Counted from the stretch's first letter, positions 51,940 through 61,800 are shown. The stretch: DNA of 64,000 nucleotides from Microterricola viridarii (GCF_001542775.1 NZ_CP014145.1:868001-932000); one strand, 5' to 3'. The notes: a model not told the origin generated them from the sequence alone. Numbers and translations are program-made.

Positions 51940-52862
51940 CGGGAACGCTTTCGGGTCGGGTCTGCGAGGTCGCGCAGGCCGTCGGCGATGAAGTTGACGC
52001 CGACGACGAGGATGACGAGCGCGATGCCGGGGGCGATCGCGCCGGCCGGGGCCGTCGTGAACGTGGCCTGGGCCTCCTGCAGCATGCGACCCCACGAGGC
52101 GTTGGGCGGGGGAGCGCCGAGCCCCAGGTAAGACAGGCTCGCCTCGGCGAGCACCGCCGCGCCGAAGAGCAGCGCGAGGTTGACGCCGAGCGTCGGCCAG
52201 ATGTTCGGCAGCACGTGCTGGCCGATGATGCCGAACACGCGGGTGCCGGAGGTGCGCGCGGCCGTCACGTACTGGGCGCGCAGCACCTGGCTGGCCAGGA
52301 TCCGGGTGAGCCGGGCGACGACGGCGGAGAGGGCGATGCCGATGGCCAGGATGGCGGTGCCGAGCGACGCGCCCTGGGCCGCGACGATCAGCATCGCCAG
52401 CAGCAGCACGGGGAACGCGATCAGCACATCGAGGGTGGCAGAGATGGTGTCGTCGAGCCACGGCTTGGCGAAGGCGGCGATCAGCCCGACCGTGATGCCG
52501 ATCGCGGCGCCGACGGCGACCGCGCCGCAGCCGACCGTGATCGCGATGCGGGCGCCGATCATCAGCTGGGTGACCAGGTCGCGCCCGAATTTGTCGGTGC
52601 CGAGCCAGTGCTCCCAGCTGGGGGCCTCCAGCCGGCCGCCGGAGGTGTCGGACGGCTCGTAGGGCAGCCAGACCAGGGAGATCAGGGCGACGGCCACGAT
52701 CAGCCCGACGAAGGCGATGCCGATGGCCAGCGTGCGCGAGCGGCGTGCGCCCTTCAGCCGCGGTGAGACGTGCTGTGTGGCGTCGGCGGGGTCACGGCGG
52801 TCATCGGATTCCGTTCCCCGAGATGCTCGCGCGCAGGCGCGGGTCGATGAGGCGCTGGGCAA
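51936..52862 (-). CDS. Peptide ABC transporter permease (OppC/DppC type), start region probably frameshifted
   Basis: About 270 residues of clear permease: N-terminal helix TLAIGIAFVGLIVAVALISLV, EHWLGTDKFGRDLVTQLMIGARIAI (the family GTDxxGRD motif) and the EAA loop AARTSGTRVFGIIGQHVLPN. The frame is open back to ATG 52862, inside oppB, with a 62-nt overlap. The other junctions of this operon are ATGA overlaps. An ATG at 52804 overlapping the oppB stop fits that pattern but is one base out of frame. One base lost from the G4 run at 52788-52791 would give MTAVTPADATQHVSPRL and join the frame. The real start is therefore uncertain. Confidence 0.85.
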   Translation of the reverse strand: MPSASSTRACARASRGTESDDRRDPADATQHVSPRLKGARRSRTLAIGIAFVGLIVAVALISLVWLPYEPSDTSGGRLEAPSWEHWLGTDKFGRDLVTQLMIGARIAITVGCGAVAVGAAIGITVGLIAAFAKPWLDDTISATLDVLIAFPVLLLAMLIVAAQGASLGTAILAIGIALSAVVARLTRILASQVLRAQYVTAARTSGTRVFGIIGQHVLPNIWPTLGVNLALLFGAAVLAEASLSYLGLGAPPPNASWGRMLQEAQATFTTAPAGAIAPGIALVILVVGVNFIADGLRDLADPTRKRSR

Positions 52863-53769
52863 CGTCGGCGAGGAAGCCGATCACCAGCACGAGGAGGGTG
52901 CTCACCAGCAGGATGCCCTGGATGTTCGGGTAGTCGTGCTGTTGCACGGCCGTGAGCAGCATGCTGCCCAGCCCGGGCAGAGTGAAGACGCTCTCGACGA
53001 CGACGGCGCCGAGGAACGTGGTGGCCAGCTCGATGCCGAGGATTGCCACGACGGGGACGCTCCCGTTGCGCAGCCCGTGCCGCCAGAACGCGCCGGAGAA
53101 GCTGGCCCCCTGCGCGCGGGCGGAGCGCAGGTAGTCACTGCCGATCACGTCGAGGGTGGCCGAGCGGATGTAGCGGGTGAGCGAGGCGCTCATCACCAAC
53201 GCGATGGTGATCACCGGCAGGGCCAGCGAGGTCAGCGCGGCGCCAGGGTCGGCCCAGTCGTCGCGCGGGAAGCCGCCGGAGGGCAGCCACCGCAGGTTGA
53301 CGGCGAACACGTTGACCAGCAGCATCCCGACCCAGAAGACGGGCACGGCGATGCCGAGCTGCGAGAAACCGGAGAGCAGGATGCCGTACCAGCGGTCGGC
53401 GCGCACGGCGGCGATGAAGCCGGCCGGCAGGGCGATCAGCAGGGCCAGGCCGAAGGAGAGCAGCGTGAGCGGGATGGTCACGTTCATGCGGGCAGCGATC
53501 TCGGGGCCGACGGGCAGCGAGCTGATGAAGGAGCTGCCGAGATCGAGGCTGAGCACGCCGCCGAACCAGTCCACGAACTGCGCGGTCAGCGGAAGGTCGG
53601 AGCCGACCTGGGCGCGGGCCGCGTCGATCTGCTGCTGGGTGGCGTTCACCGAGAGCAGGGCGTTGGCCGGGTCGCCGGGCAGCACGCGCAGCAGCAGGAA
53701 CAGCACCACCATCGCGATCGCGAAGGAGATCACCAGGAAGCCGAATCGGCGCAGAAGATAGACGGTCAT
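52801..53769 (-). CDS. Peptide ABC transporter permease (OppB/DppB type)
   Basis: 322 residues, six transmembrane helices. MTVYLLRRFGFLVISFAIAMVVLFLLLRVLPGDPA is the classic N-terminus. The EAA loop SDYLRSARAQGASFSGAFWRHGLRN and the ending VYxLxG-type PGLGSMLLTAVQQHDYPNIQGI follow. It starts 90 nt after the substrate-binding protein gene, across two hairpins. Confidence 0.92.
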   Translation of the reverse strand: MTVYLLRRFGFLVISFAIAMVVLFLLLRVLPGDPANALLSVNATQQQIDAARAQVGSDLPLTAQFVDWFGGVLSLDLGSSFISSLPVGPEIAARMNVTIPLTLLSFGLALLIALPAGFIAAVRADRWYGILLSGFSQLGIAVPVFWVGMLLVNVFAVNLRWLPSGGFPRDDWADPGAALTSLALPVITIALVMSASLTRYIRSATLDVIGSDYLRSARAQGASFSGAFWRHGLRNGSVPVVAILGIELATTFLGAVVVESVFTLPGLGSMLLTAVQQHDYPNIQGILLVSTLLVLVIGFLADVAQRLIDPRLRASISGNGIR

Positions 53770-53774
53770 TGAGA

Positions 53775-53824
53775 CTTCAGGTTAAGGCCTGAAGGCCGGG
53801 ATACCGCAACCGCGGTTCCCGGCC
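53775..53824 (-). promoter_or_regulatory. Two adjacent intercistronic hairpins in the peptide transporter operon
   Basis: 53794-53824 forms GGCCGGGA-T-ACCGC-AACC-GCGGT-TCCCGGCC (8 plus 5 bp, one bulge); 53775-53794 forms CTTCAGG/CCTGAAG. They lie between the binding-protein gene and oppB. Such stems commonly partially end transcription or protect the upstream message, raising binding protein over permease. Confidence 0.6.
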
Positions 53825-53859
53825 CACAGGGTGGTGGTGTGATCAGTGCACTGAGGCGA

Positions 53860-55365
53860 CTACTTGCGCACGATCTTCGAGACGAAGAACTGCGAGTTCA
53901 GCCCGTTGACTCCGTACCCCGAGATGTCGCTGTTCGCGACAACGATCTGCGGGTAGAGGTAGAGCCAGACGCTGGCGGCATCCTGAGCGATCTGCTCGTT
54001 GACCAGCTTGAGCTTCGCGGTCTGCTCGTCGGTGCTGCTGGCGGCCTCGGCCTCGGCAACCCACTGGGTGACCTGCGGGTTGTTGTAGCCCCAGTAGAAG
54101 TCGGGGTTTCCGTACCAGACCACGTCGCGGTCGTTCACGTGCTCCTGCAGGGTCGCCTCGAAGTTGCGCTCCTTGAAGACCTTGGAGTACCACTCGTCGG
54201 CGCTGATCGTGTTGATCTTCACCGTGATGCCGACCTTGGCCAGCTCGCTCTGCAGGAACTCGGCGACGGCCGGGTGCGGGTCGTAGCTGGGGGTGTCGAG
54301 CGTGAACTCGAACCCGTCGGCCAGTCCGGCCTCGGCGAGCAGCTTCTTGGACAGCGCCGGGTCGTAGGGGTTCACCTGGGTGAGGTCCTCGTACCACGGG
54401 TCGGTCGGCGGAACCATCGAACCGATCAGGGTGCCGTAGTCGCCCCACACCGAGTTGAGCAGCTTCTTGGTGTCGATGGCCGAGTAAACGGCCTTGCGCA
54501 CGGCGACCTGGTCGAACGGTGCGACCTTGTCGTTGAACGCGAGCAGCTCCTTGGTGGTGGAGTCGCCGTCGCTCACGACGAAGTCCGGGTTGTCGGTGAA
54601 CTGGCTGAGCTGGTCGGGGCTCTGCACGCTCGTGATCACGTCGATCTGGTTGGTGACCAGCGCGTTGCTGAGTGCCGTGGCATCCGTGAAGTAGTTGAAG
54701 ACGACCTCTTTGTTGGAGGCCTTCTCGCCCCAGTAGCCGCTCCAGCTGTCCAGGCTGAGCGAGCTGCCGCGCTTCCAGTCGCCGACCGTGTACGGGCCGG
54801 TGCCATCCTCGGTCGTCTTGATGTCGGTGGCGGCATCGTTGACGATCCAGATGTAGCTGAGGTTGTAGATGAAGGAGATCGACGGTGCAGACAGCGTGAT
54901 GACGACGGTTGCGTCATCCGGGGTCTGGATGTCGCTGATCACCGAGAAGCTCTTCTTGCGGGCCGACTGCGAATCCTCGGCCGTGACGCGCTCGATGCTC
55001 GACTTGACGTCGGCGGAGGTGAGCGGGTCTCCCGAGTGGAAGGTGACGCCATCCTGCAGCGTGAACGTGTAGGTCAACCCGTCATCGCTCACCGAGTTGC
55101 TGGCGGCGAGCACTGGCTCGACCTCGCCGGAGTCGGTGAGGCGGAACAGGCCCTCATAGACGTTGCCGGTGAGCGCCTCGGTGACGCCCTGGCCGCCGCC
55201 GCCCACGTTGCTGAGGTTCTGCGGCTCGTACAGCGATCCGACCTCGATGGTGGCGTCGGCGGCAGTCGCCCCGCCGGTGTTGCTGGTGCCGCCGCCCGCT
55301 GCGCAACCCGACAGGGCCAGCGCTGCGGCGACGGACAGGGCAATGGCGCCCGTGGATCTCTTCAC
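53860..55365 (-). CDS. Peptide ABC transporter substrate-binding lipoprotein (SBP_bac_5)
   Basis: 501 residues. Lipoprotein signal MKRSTGAIALSVAAALALSGC with Cys at 21, then a Gly/Thr linker. The family 5 binding-protein pattern YEGLFRLTDSGEVEPVLAASNSVSDDGLTYTFTLQDGVTFHSGDPLTSADVKSSIERV follows. It captures peptides (or nickel, in some relatives) outside the membrane. First gene of the five-gene operon. Ligand cannot be told from sequence. Confidence 0.92.
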   Translation of the reverse strand: MKRSTGAIALSVAAALALSGCAAGGGTSNTGGATAADATIEVGSLYEPQNLSNVGGGGQGVTEALTGNVYEGLFRLTDSGEVEPVLAASNSVSDDGLTYTFTLQDGVTFHSGDPLTSADVKSSIERVTAEDSQSARKKSFSVISDIQTPDDATVVITLSAPSISFIYNLSYIWIVNDAATDIKTTEDGTGPYTVGDWKRGSSLSLDSWSGYWGEKASNKEVVFNYFTDATALSNALVTNQIDVITSVQSPDQLSQFTDNPDFVVSDGDSTTKELLAFNDKVAPFDQVAVRKAVYSAIDTKKLLNSVWGDYGTLIGSMVPPTDPWYEDLTQVNPYDPALSKKLLAEAGLADGFEFTLDTPSYDPHPAVAEFLQSELAKVGITVKINTISADEWYSKVFKERNFEATLQEHVNDRDVVWYGNPDFYWGYNNPQVTQWVAEAEAASSTDEQTAKLKLVNEQIAQDAASVWLYLYPQIVVANSDISGYGVNGLNSQFFVSKIVRK

Positions 55366-55422
55366 GTGTTACTCCTGGGGGTTGTGGTGCTGTGGGGAAG
55401 GTGGTGCTGGGGAGGTGTCTAG

Positions 55423-56187
55423 CTAGAGGGTGTAGATGTCGAAGCCGCCGGTGAACTGGGCCACCCGCTCGCCGGCCTCTACGGGCAGGGCGAAGCGGTT
55501 CTGGGCCGGCGGCATCGGACAGTTGTACTGCACCGAGAAGCCGCACGGCGGCACGAAGGCACGGTTGAAGTCGAGAGTGACGGGGCCGGGCGTGCCGAAG
55601 CTTCCACCGTCGCTGCGCTGCACGAACAGGAAGCGACCGGAGCCGTACGTTCCGGTATCGCCGGCTTGGCCGTTCGTGGCGTCGCCGAACACGAGCAGCA
55701 GGGTGCCGCCGTCGTCGAAGGCGCTCATGGTGTACTCGGTGTCGCCGAGGGTGAAGCGGATGTCGCCGGGCACGACGAGGTCGCGTGAGCCGCCGTTGTC
55801 GCGGATGTGCTCGAACGGCACGGTGCGGCCCTCGGCGACCGGGGTGAACTCGGCCTGGATCAGCCAGGCCGGGTCGTAGTCGAAGACGGGGACGGTGTCG
55901 AAGGCCTGGATGGCAGGGGAGGCGGAATCCCAGAGGCGCACGCCGTGCTCCGGCGCGCCCGTGTCCAGGTTGCGGCGCTGCAGTACCGTCGCGGTCACCG
56001 TCGCGGGCTGGCCGACGAGGGCGTCGCTCGCGCTCTGCTGCACACCATCGGGCAGCCAGCGGGTCTCCACCAGCGCCAGGTTGCCCTGCGGGGCAATGAG
56101 GGCCGCGAGGCGCGCCTCGTGCCACTCGGAGTGCTCGGCGATGACGTCGGCGACGGGGGCTGCGACGGAGGCGGTGCTGGCTGACAT
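55423..56187 (-). CDS. DUF1684 domain protein
   Basis: 254 residues, soluble. LIAPQGNLALVETRWLPDG and the C-terminal block FNRAFVPPCGFSVQYNCPMPPAQNRFALPVEAGER match the DUF1684 family (PPCAYxxxxTCPLPPxxNRLxxPIxAGE pattern). Function unknown. It starts at ATG 56187 without Shine-Dalgarno, 7 nt after CAGAAT. It lies upstream of the peptide transporter with a 57-nt gap, so co-expression is possible. Confidence 0.85.
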   Translation of the reverse strand: MSASTASVAAPVADVIAEHSEWHEARLAALIAPQGNLALVETRWLPDGVQQSASDALVGQPATVTATVLQRRNLDTGAPEHGVRLWDSASPAIQAFDTVPVFDYDPAWLIQAEFTPVAEGRTVPFEHIRDNGGSRDLVVPGDIRFTLGDTEYTMSAFDDGGTLLLVFGDATNGQAGDTGTYGSGRFLFVQRSDGGSFGTPGPVTLDFNRAFVPPCGFSVQYNCPMPPAQNRFALPVEAGERVAQFTGGFDIYTL

Positions 56188-56194
56188 GATCTCG

Positions 56195-56200
56195 ATTCTG
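56195..56200 (-). promoter_or_regulatory. Candidate -10 box of the DUF1684 gene, leaderless
   Basis: Minus strand CAGAAT ends 7 nt before ATG 56187. Confidence 0.4.
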
Positions 56201-56325
56201 GGCGGGTGCCGCGGTGTGTGCGAATTGTGTTACCGCATGGGTCAAACCGCTGTGGGGCACGAAGAATTCCATCGCGGATGAAGAATCATCCGATTCGGCG
56301 AAAGCCTTCGTGCGGACTGCGCGGA

Positions 56326-56340
56326 GCTGATCGGATCAGC
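56326..56340. promoter_or_regulatory. Palindrome in the AT-richer gap before the response regulator
   Basis: GCTGATC-G-GATCAGC is a perfect 7-bp dyad. It stands 53 nt before the truncated regulator gene, next to an AT-rich stretch (TTCTATATATTACACG) unusual for this genome. It may be an operator or part of a lost promoter. Confidence 0.45.
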
Positions 56341-56392
56341 GGCGCAGTGTTCTATATATTACACGTGATTAAGGAAGCCATAACCGTTCGGC

Positions 56393-56959
56393 ATGTGTCT
56401 GACCGCCGTACGGGCAGGTGAGGACCCAGTACGTGGCGTGCCGTCCTCCTTCGGGAGGATTTCCGAGGCGTTGCTCGACGGGATCACGGCAACGGAGCGC
56501 ATCCTCGCCGAGACGCGCGGGCGCGGTGACGCGACCGCGCCTCGTATCATCATCCTCACCACGCACCAGCGCGAGGTGGCAGCGTTGCGCGCCATCACGG
56601 CGGGGGCCAGCGGATTCCTGATGAAGGACGCGACCCCGGAGTTCTTGCTGGCGGCCATCCACGCCGTGCACCACGGGGAGTCGGTGGGTGCCCCGAACTC
56701 CACCGTGGCTCTCCTCAAGGATGTGCCGTATGGCGTCCAGCGGCCCGCGAACGACAGCGTGATTGCGCCGCTCTCCGCGCGGGAGAAAGAGATGTTCCTG
56801 CTGGTCGCGCGTGGCCTCAGCAACGCTGAGATCGCGGCATCCGCTTACATCTCGGAGACGACCGTGAAGAGCCACATCTCGAGCATCTTCGTCAAGCTCG
56901 ACCTGGTGTCGCGGCTGCAGATCGTCGCTTTCGCCTACGAGCACCGCCTAGTGCGCTAG
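56393..56959 (+). pseudogene. LuxR/NarL-family response regulator missing its N-terminal half-receiver
   Basis: The C-terminal HTH is intact (LSAREKEMFLLVARGLSNAEIAASAYISETTVKSHISSIFVKL). The receiver begins only at DGITATERILAETRG and keeps the later part (IIILTTHQREVAALRAITAGASGFLMKDA) with conserved Thr and Lys. The DD pair and the phospho-acceptor Asp, normally in the first ~60 residues, are absent, and the preceding residues (MCLTAVRAGEDPVRGVPSSFGRI) look unrelated. No missing piece is found in other frames upstream. No histidine kinase is nearby. It is probably a 5'-deleted remnant, though a phosphorylation-independent regulator is possible. Confidence 0.75.
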
Positions 56960-58095
56960 GCAGGCGGCTCGACCACCTTCTGCCAGGAGGCGATGTAGCC
57001 GACAGGTTCGAAGCCGAGCCCGCTGTTGATGCGCAACATGTGCTCGTTCTCGTCGGCGTTCCAGGTGTAGACCCGCCGCCTGGCCGGGGCGACCTCGGCC
57101 AAGCTGAGCAGGTTGGCGGTCTTGAGCAGCTGGCCCAGGCCGTGCCCGCGGTGCTCCGCGAGCACGAGCGTGTCGCCCTGGTGGGCGAGGGTCGGATGCT
57201 CTGCCGGCAGCTCGAGCTCGGTGTAGGCCACGACGGCACCGGTGCTGCGGTCGAGGGCGACGGCCCGCAGCAGGCCCCTGCCCGCCTCGGCCGCCTCCGC
57301 CTCGTACTCGCGCACGCGCTCGGCGTTCCACCGCTCTGCGCCGACCACGAGGTCGGCCGCCGGAGCGTCGGTCGCCATGTGGCCGAGCGCCGCAGCGAAG
57401 GAATCGATGTGTTCCTCCGGCGTCTCCTCGCCCCAACTCTGCAGCTCGTACTGTTCGCCCGTGTGCTGGGCGGCCTCGGCGAGCTCCCGCTGCAGCGCAG
57501 GCAGGCCGTCCTCGCCATGCCCCCGCTCGAACACACTCACCCGCTCCAGCTGGGCCAGCGTGTAGCCGTGCCGCAGGGCGAAGCGCGCCCGCGGGTCGGT
57601 CTCCGGGATGACGGCGGCGCCGGCGGAGGCGGCCAGCCGGTGCGCGTCCTCCGGCGCCGCCGCGAGGCTCTGCGCTGAATGGTCGGTGTAGCTGGAGAGC
57701 ACGGTGCGGCCGGCATCCAGCGCGATCTGCTCGGCCGCGGCGAGCAGCCGGTCGCCGAGTCCCTGCCCGCGCAGCCGGGGCAGCGTGGCCACCCACAGGA
57801 ACGCCGTCGTGTCACCGTCCTCAAGCTCGTAGCGCACCCGCGCACTGCCGACGACCTCCCCGCCCTGCCAAGCCGCCAGCAGCACCCGGCGGGTGAAGGC
57901 GCTCTGGCCGTACTCGGGCAGGGCGGATGCCGGCCCCAGCCACGCGTCGCGGTGCCCCCACGCCTCCGCCTCGATGAGCCCGGCGAACTCGATGGCCAGC
58001 TCGAAGGAACGCCCGCCGACCCCGCCGAGGTGGTTGGGGATCGGCACCTCGCGGATCTCGATCGGCATCCCGTCCTGCGCGGTGTGGTCGCTCAT
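56956..58095 (-). CDS. GNAT-family N-acetyltransferase, two GNAT domains
   Basis: 379 residues. Two acetyltransferase folds: the first with the CoA loop LPRLRGQGLGDRLLAAAEQ (about 117-135), the second with LAEHRGHGLGQLLKTANLLSL (about 324-344). YTWNADENEHMLRINSGLGFEPVGYIASWQKVV is the typical ending of the actinobacterial double-GNAT proteins of the MshD type and relatives. It may be a small-molecule acetylase; mycothiol synthase is a possibility but not demonstrated. ATG 58095 chosen for domain fit; the frame is open further upstream. It converges on the regulator with a 4-nt overlap. Confidence 0.87.
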   Translation of the reverse strand: MSDHTAQDGMPIEIREVPIPNHLGGVGGRSFELAIEFAGLIEAEAWGHRDAWLGPASALPEYGQSAFTRRVLLAAWQGGEVVGSARVRYELEDGDTTAFLWVATLPRLRGQGLGDRLLAAAEQIALDAGRTVLSSYTDHSAQSLAAAPEDAHRLAASAGAAVIPETDPRARFALRHGYTLAQLERVSVFERGHGEDGLPALQRELAEAAQHTGEQYELQSWGEETPEEHIDSFAAALGHMATDAPAADLVVGAERWNAERVREYEAEAAEAGRGLLRAVALDRSTGAVVAYTELELPAEHPTLAHQGDTLVLAEHRGHGLGQLLKTANLLSLAEVAPARRRVYTWNADENEHMLRINSGLGFEPVGYIASWQKVVEPPA

Positions 58096-58137
58096 GGCGT
58101 GCTCCGTCCGTTCTGCATGTGCGCAGCGCGCACCCGC

Positions 58138-58167
58138 CTGTGCCGATTCTGTCTGTGCCGATTCTGC
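58138..58167. repeat. 15-bp direct repeat, two copies
   Basis: CTGTGCCGATTCTG followed by one base occurs twice in tandem (58138-58152, 58153-58167), with a degraded third copy after it. It is 43 nt upstream of the GNAT start. Confidence 0.7.
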
Positions 58168-58264
58168 ATCCGCAGCGCCGATTCGGCTAGGGATCGCATC
58201 GAAGGAGGGCAAGTCTCGTCCTCCCGGTGCAGTCCACCGCCGCGCCTCCACGGCGGTGCCTGCG

Positions 58265-58270
58265 TAGGCT
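58265..58270 (+). promoter_or_regulatory. Candidate -10 box of the DUF2809 gene, leaderless
   Basis: TAGGCT ends 6 nt before ATG 58277; no Shine-Dalgarno. Confidence 0.4.
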
Positions 58271-58276
58271 GGCGCG

Positions 58277-58705
58277 ATGAGCTCAACGCCGAAACCGCGC
58301 GCCCGCCGCTGGGTCATGCTCGGCCTGAGTGCGCTCGCGACGATCGCCGTGGGGCTCATGGCGCGGTTCGCGCTCGGCGGCATTGTCGGCGACATCCTCG
58401 GCGGCGTGCTCTACGCCGTGCTGGTGTTCCTGCTCGTGACCGCGGCGACCTGGCTGCTGCGGCCGCGGGGCCGGGTGAGTTGGTGGGGCATCGCCCTGCT
58501 CAGCGCGGCGCTCTGCTGGGCCGTCGAGCTGTTGCAGCTCACCAGCCTGCCGGGGGAGTGGGCGGCGGTGTTCCCGCCCGCCCGCTTGGTGTTCGGCACG
58601 ACCTTCTCCGCTGTGGACCTCGGGGCCTACGCGATCGGCGCCGTGCTGGCCGGTGCCGTCGCGATGCTCGCCTCTCGGCGCGAGGATCTGCCGCTCACCG
58701 GGTGA
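58277..58705 (+). CDS. DUF2809 membrane protein
   Basis: 142 residues with four transmembrane helices. Pattern ILGGVLYAVLVFLLV and CWAVELLQLTSLPGEWAAVFPPARLVFGTTFSAVDLGAYAIGAVLA match DUF2809. Function unknown. It appears leaderless and stands alone before smc. Confidence 0.85.
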   Translation: MSSTPKPRARRWVMLGLSALATIAVGLMARFALGGIVGDILGGVLYAVLVFLLVTAATWLLRPRGRVSWWGIALLSAALCWAVELLQLTSLPGEWAAVFPPARLVFGTTFSAVDLGAYAIGAVLAGAVAMLASRREDLPLTG

Positions 58706-58814
58706 TTCTGCGGGATTCTGCGGCGAATGCCGGTACCGTAGAGCCAGTATCCGCGCGGGATGCGAGCCCAAACCCGACGGGCAGATCACCGGGCACAGAG
58801 AGAACGAGGCACGC

Positions 58815-61800
58815 GTGTATTTGAAGAGCCTGACCCTCAAGGGGTTCAAGTCCTTCGCGCAGCCGACCGTCTTCGCCTTCGAGCCCGGCGTCACCTGTGT
58901 GGTCGGGCCGAACGGCTCCGGCAAGTCCAACGTCGTCGACGCCCTCGCCTGGGTGATGGGGGAGCAGGGCGCGAAGACCCTGCGCGGCGGCAAGATGGAA
59001 GACGTCATCTTCGCCGGAACCTCCTCCCGCGGCCCGCTCGGCCGGGCAGAGGTCACGCTCACCATCGACAACTCCGACGGCGCCCTGCCGATCGAGTACA
59101 CCGAGGTCACCATCAGCCGCACGCTGTTCCGCAACGGGGCCAGCGAGTACGCCATCAACGGCCGCGGATGCCGGCTGCTGGACGTGCAGGAACTGCTCAG
59201 CGACTCCGGCCTCGGCCGCGAGATGCACGTCATCGTCGGTCAGGGCCAGCTCGACTCCGTGTTGCGCGCCAGCCCAGAGGAACGCCGCGGCTTCATCGAG
59301 GAGGCCGCCGGCATCCTCAAGCACCGTCGCCGCAAAGAGAAGACGCTGCGCAAACTCGACGCGATGCAGGCCAACCTGACCCGGTTGAGCGACCTGGCCG
59401 GCGAGATCCGACGCCAACTGAAACCCCTCGGCAAGCAGGCCGCAATCGCCCGCGAGGCGCAGTCGATCGCCGCCGTCGTGCGCGACGCCCGCGCCCGCCT
59501 GGTCGCCGACGAGGTCGTGGGCCTGCGCCGGGCCCTCGACGACTACACCCGCACAGAACACGAGCGACACAGCGAGCGGATCGTGTTGCAGGAGCAGCTC
59601 GAGCAGAAGCAGCATCGCGTGCTGCGCCTTGAGCAGGCCCAGCTGGGCGACGCCGTCGACGTGGCCCGCCGCACCAGCTTCGGCCTGGAATCGGTGCAGG
59701 AGCGCCTGCGTGGCCTGTTCACCCTGGCCAACCAGCGCATCGCGCTGCTCGGTAGCGAACCGGGCACGCTCGAGCGCGGCGCCGGCATCAGCCAGGCGAT
59801 GCTGCAGGAGGCCCAGGAGGAGGTCGAGCGGCTGCGCGAGAACGTCGCCGCCGCCGAGGCCGGCCTGCTCTCCGCTCAGAACAACACGGCCGCAGCCCGG
59901 CAGCGGCTCGACGCCCTCGACGACGAGATCGCCGCGCAGAGCGCCCTCGTCTCGCGGCACGACCTCGAGATCACCAAACTCACCGGCACGGCGGATGCCG
60001 CGGCCTCCCGCCTCGCCGCCGTGCGCGGCGAGGTGCTCCGCCAGCAGAACGCCTCGGAGGCGGCTGCGGAACGCCGCGCCAAGGCCGAGCGCGACTTCGC
60101 CGAGCTCGAGTCGGCGGCCGAGCAGAACGAGGCCAGCGAGACGAACCTCGACGAGGGCTACGAGCTCGCCCAGGCGCAGGTCACCCGGGCCGAGGCCGAG
60201 ATCGAACGCCTGCGCGATGAACTGCACAGCGGCGAGCGGGAGAAGGACGCCCTCGCCGCCAAGGTCAGCGCGCTCTCCCGGGCCCTCGACAGCAGCGACG
60301 GCTCGGCCGAGTTGATCGCGGCCGGCCTGAACGGCGTGCGCGGCATCGTCGCCGAGAGCGTGCAGGTCAGGCCCGGCTTCGAGGCCGCCATCGCCGCCGC
60401 GCTCGGCACCCTTGCCGACGCCATCCTGGTGCAGAGCAGCGCGGACGCCCACGCGGCCGTCGACCACGCGGCGGAGCACGGCCTCGGCCGGGTCGAGCTC
60501 GTGATCGCCGACCCAGATTCCGACAGCGCCTCCGCGCCCGGCGCTGATTCCGGCCCGCGCCGGCCCAGCCTGCCCGGGAGCGCGCTTCCTGGAATCACCG
60601 CCCCGACATCCGTCGTCACCGCCCCGCCCGGTGTGCTCGGCGTGCTTGCCCACGTGGTCATCGCCGACGACCTGGCCACCGCCCGTGCAGCGGCGCCGCA
60701 GCTGGCTACCGCCTCCGCCGGCACCCCTGTCACCGTCGTCACCCGGGCAGGCGAGGTCCTCACCGAGTATGTGCTGCGCGGCGGATCCGGCGGCGAGCAG
60801 GGCCGCATCGAGCTTCTCGCCGAACGGGATGCCGCGGCCGAACGGCTCGGCGAGCTGGGCTCGCTGATCGAGCGCGCCCGCTTCGCCCTCACCGAGCAGC
60901 GGGCCAGCCACCAGACCGCGAAGTCCCAGGCTCAGGCGGCGTTGGCCTCCCTGCGCGAGTTCGACTCGGCACTCGCCGCGCAGACAGAGCGGCTGAACCG
61001 CGCCCGGGTGCAGGCGGAGGCAGCCGTCGCCGAGTTCGACAGGCTGAGCAAGGCGCTCGAGCTGGCTGCCGGCCGGGTGGGCGAGGCCGAGGCCGCCGCC
61101 GTGAAGGCGAAGGCCGAGCTGGACACGGCGCGCTCCCGGCCGCGGCCGCTGCTGGACGCGAGCGCGCGCGACGCGCTCTACGCGGAACTCGAGAAGTCCA
61201 GGGAGACCGAGATCGAGGCCAGGCTCGGCCTGGAGACGGCCCGGGAGCGGGTGCGCGCAGAGCATGCCCGTGGCGAGGCCCTGGCCAGGCAGCGCGAGCA
61301 GGAGCGGGCGGCCGCCGAGGAGGCGGCGCGACTGGCCGTCATCCGTCGGCGCCAGGTGGACGCCGCCAGCGCCGTCGTGAATGCGCTACCGCCCATCCTC
61401 GCCTCCGTCGACGCTTCCGTCGCCGAGGCCCGGCTGGAGCTGACCACGGCGGAAGGCAAGCGCGCGACCGAGAACGCCGAGCTCGCCACGCTGCGTCGTG
61501 AGGAGCAGGCCCTGCGGGAGCGCCTCGCCGTCATCACCGAGAACGTGCACGGGCTCGAACTGCAGATCTACGAGAAGAAGCTTCATCTCTCCAGCCTGCT
61601 GGAACGCGCCTTCTCTGAGCTGGGGCTCGACGAGGGCGTGCTGGTGAGCGAGTACGGCCCGGAGGTGGAGATCCCCGCCGAGGGCGACGGCGAGGAGCCC
61701 GGCCGCTTCGACCGGGCCGTGCAGCAGCGCCGGCTGGAGAAGGCCGAGCGCACCTTCGCGCAGCTCGGCCGGGTGAACCCGCTCGCTCTCGAGGAGTTCG

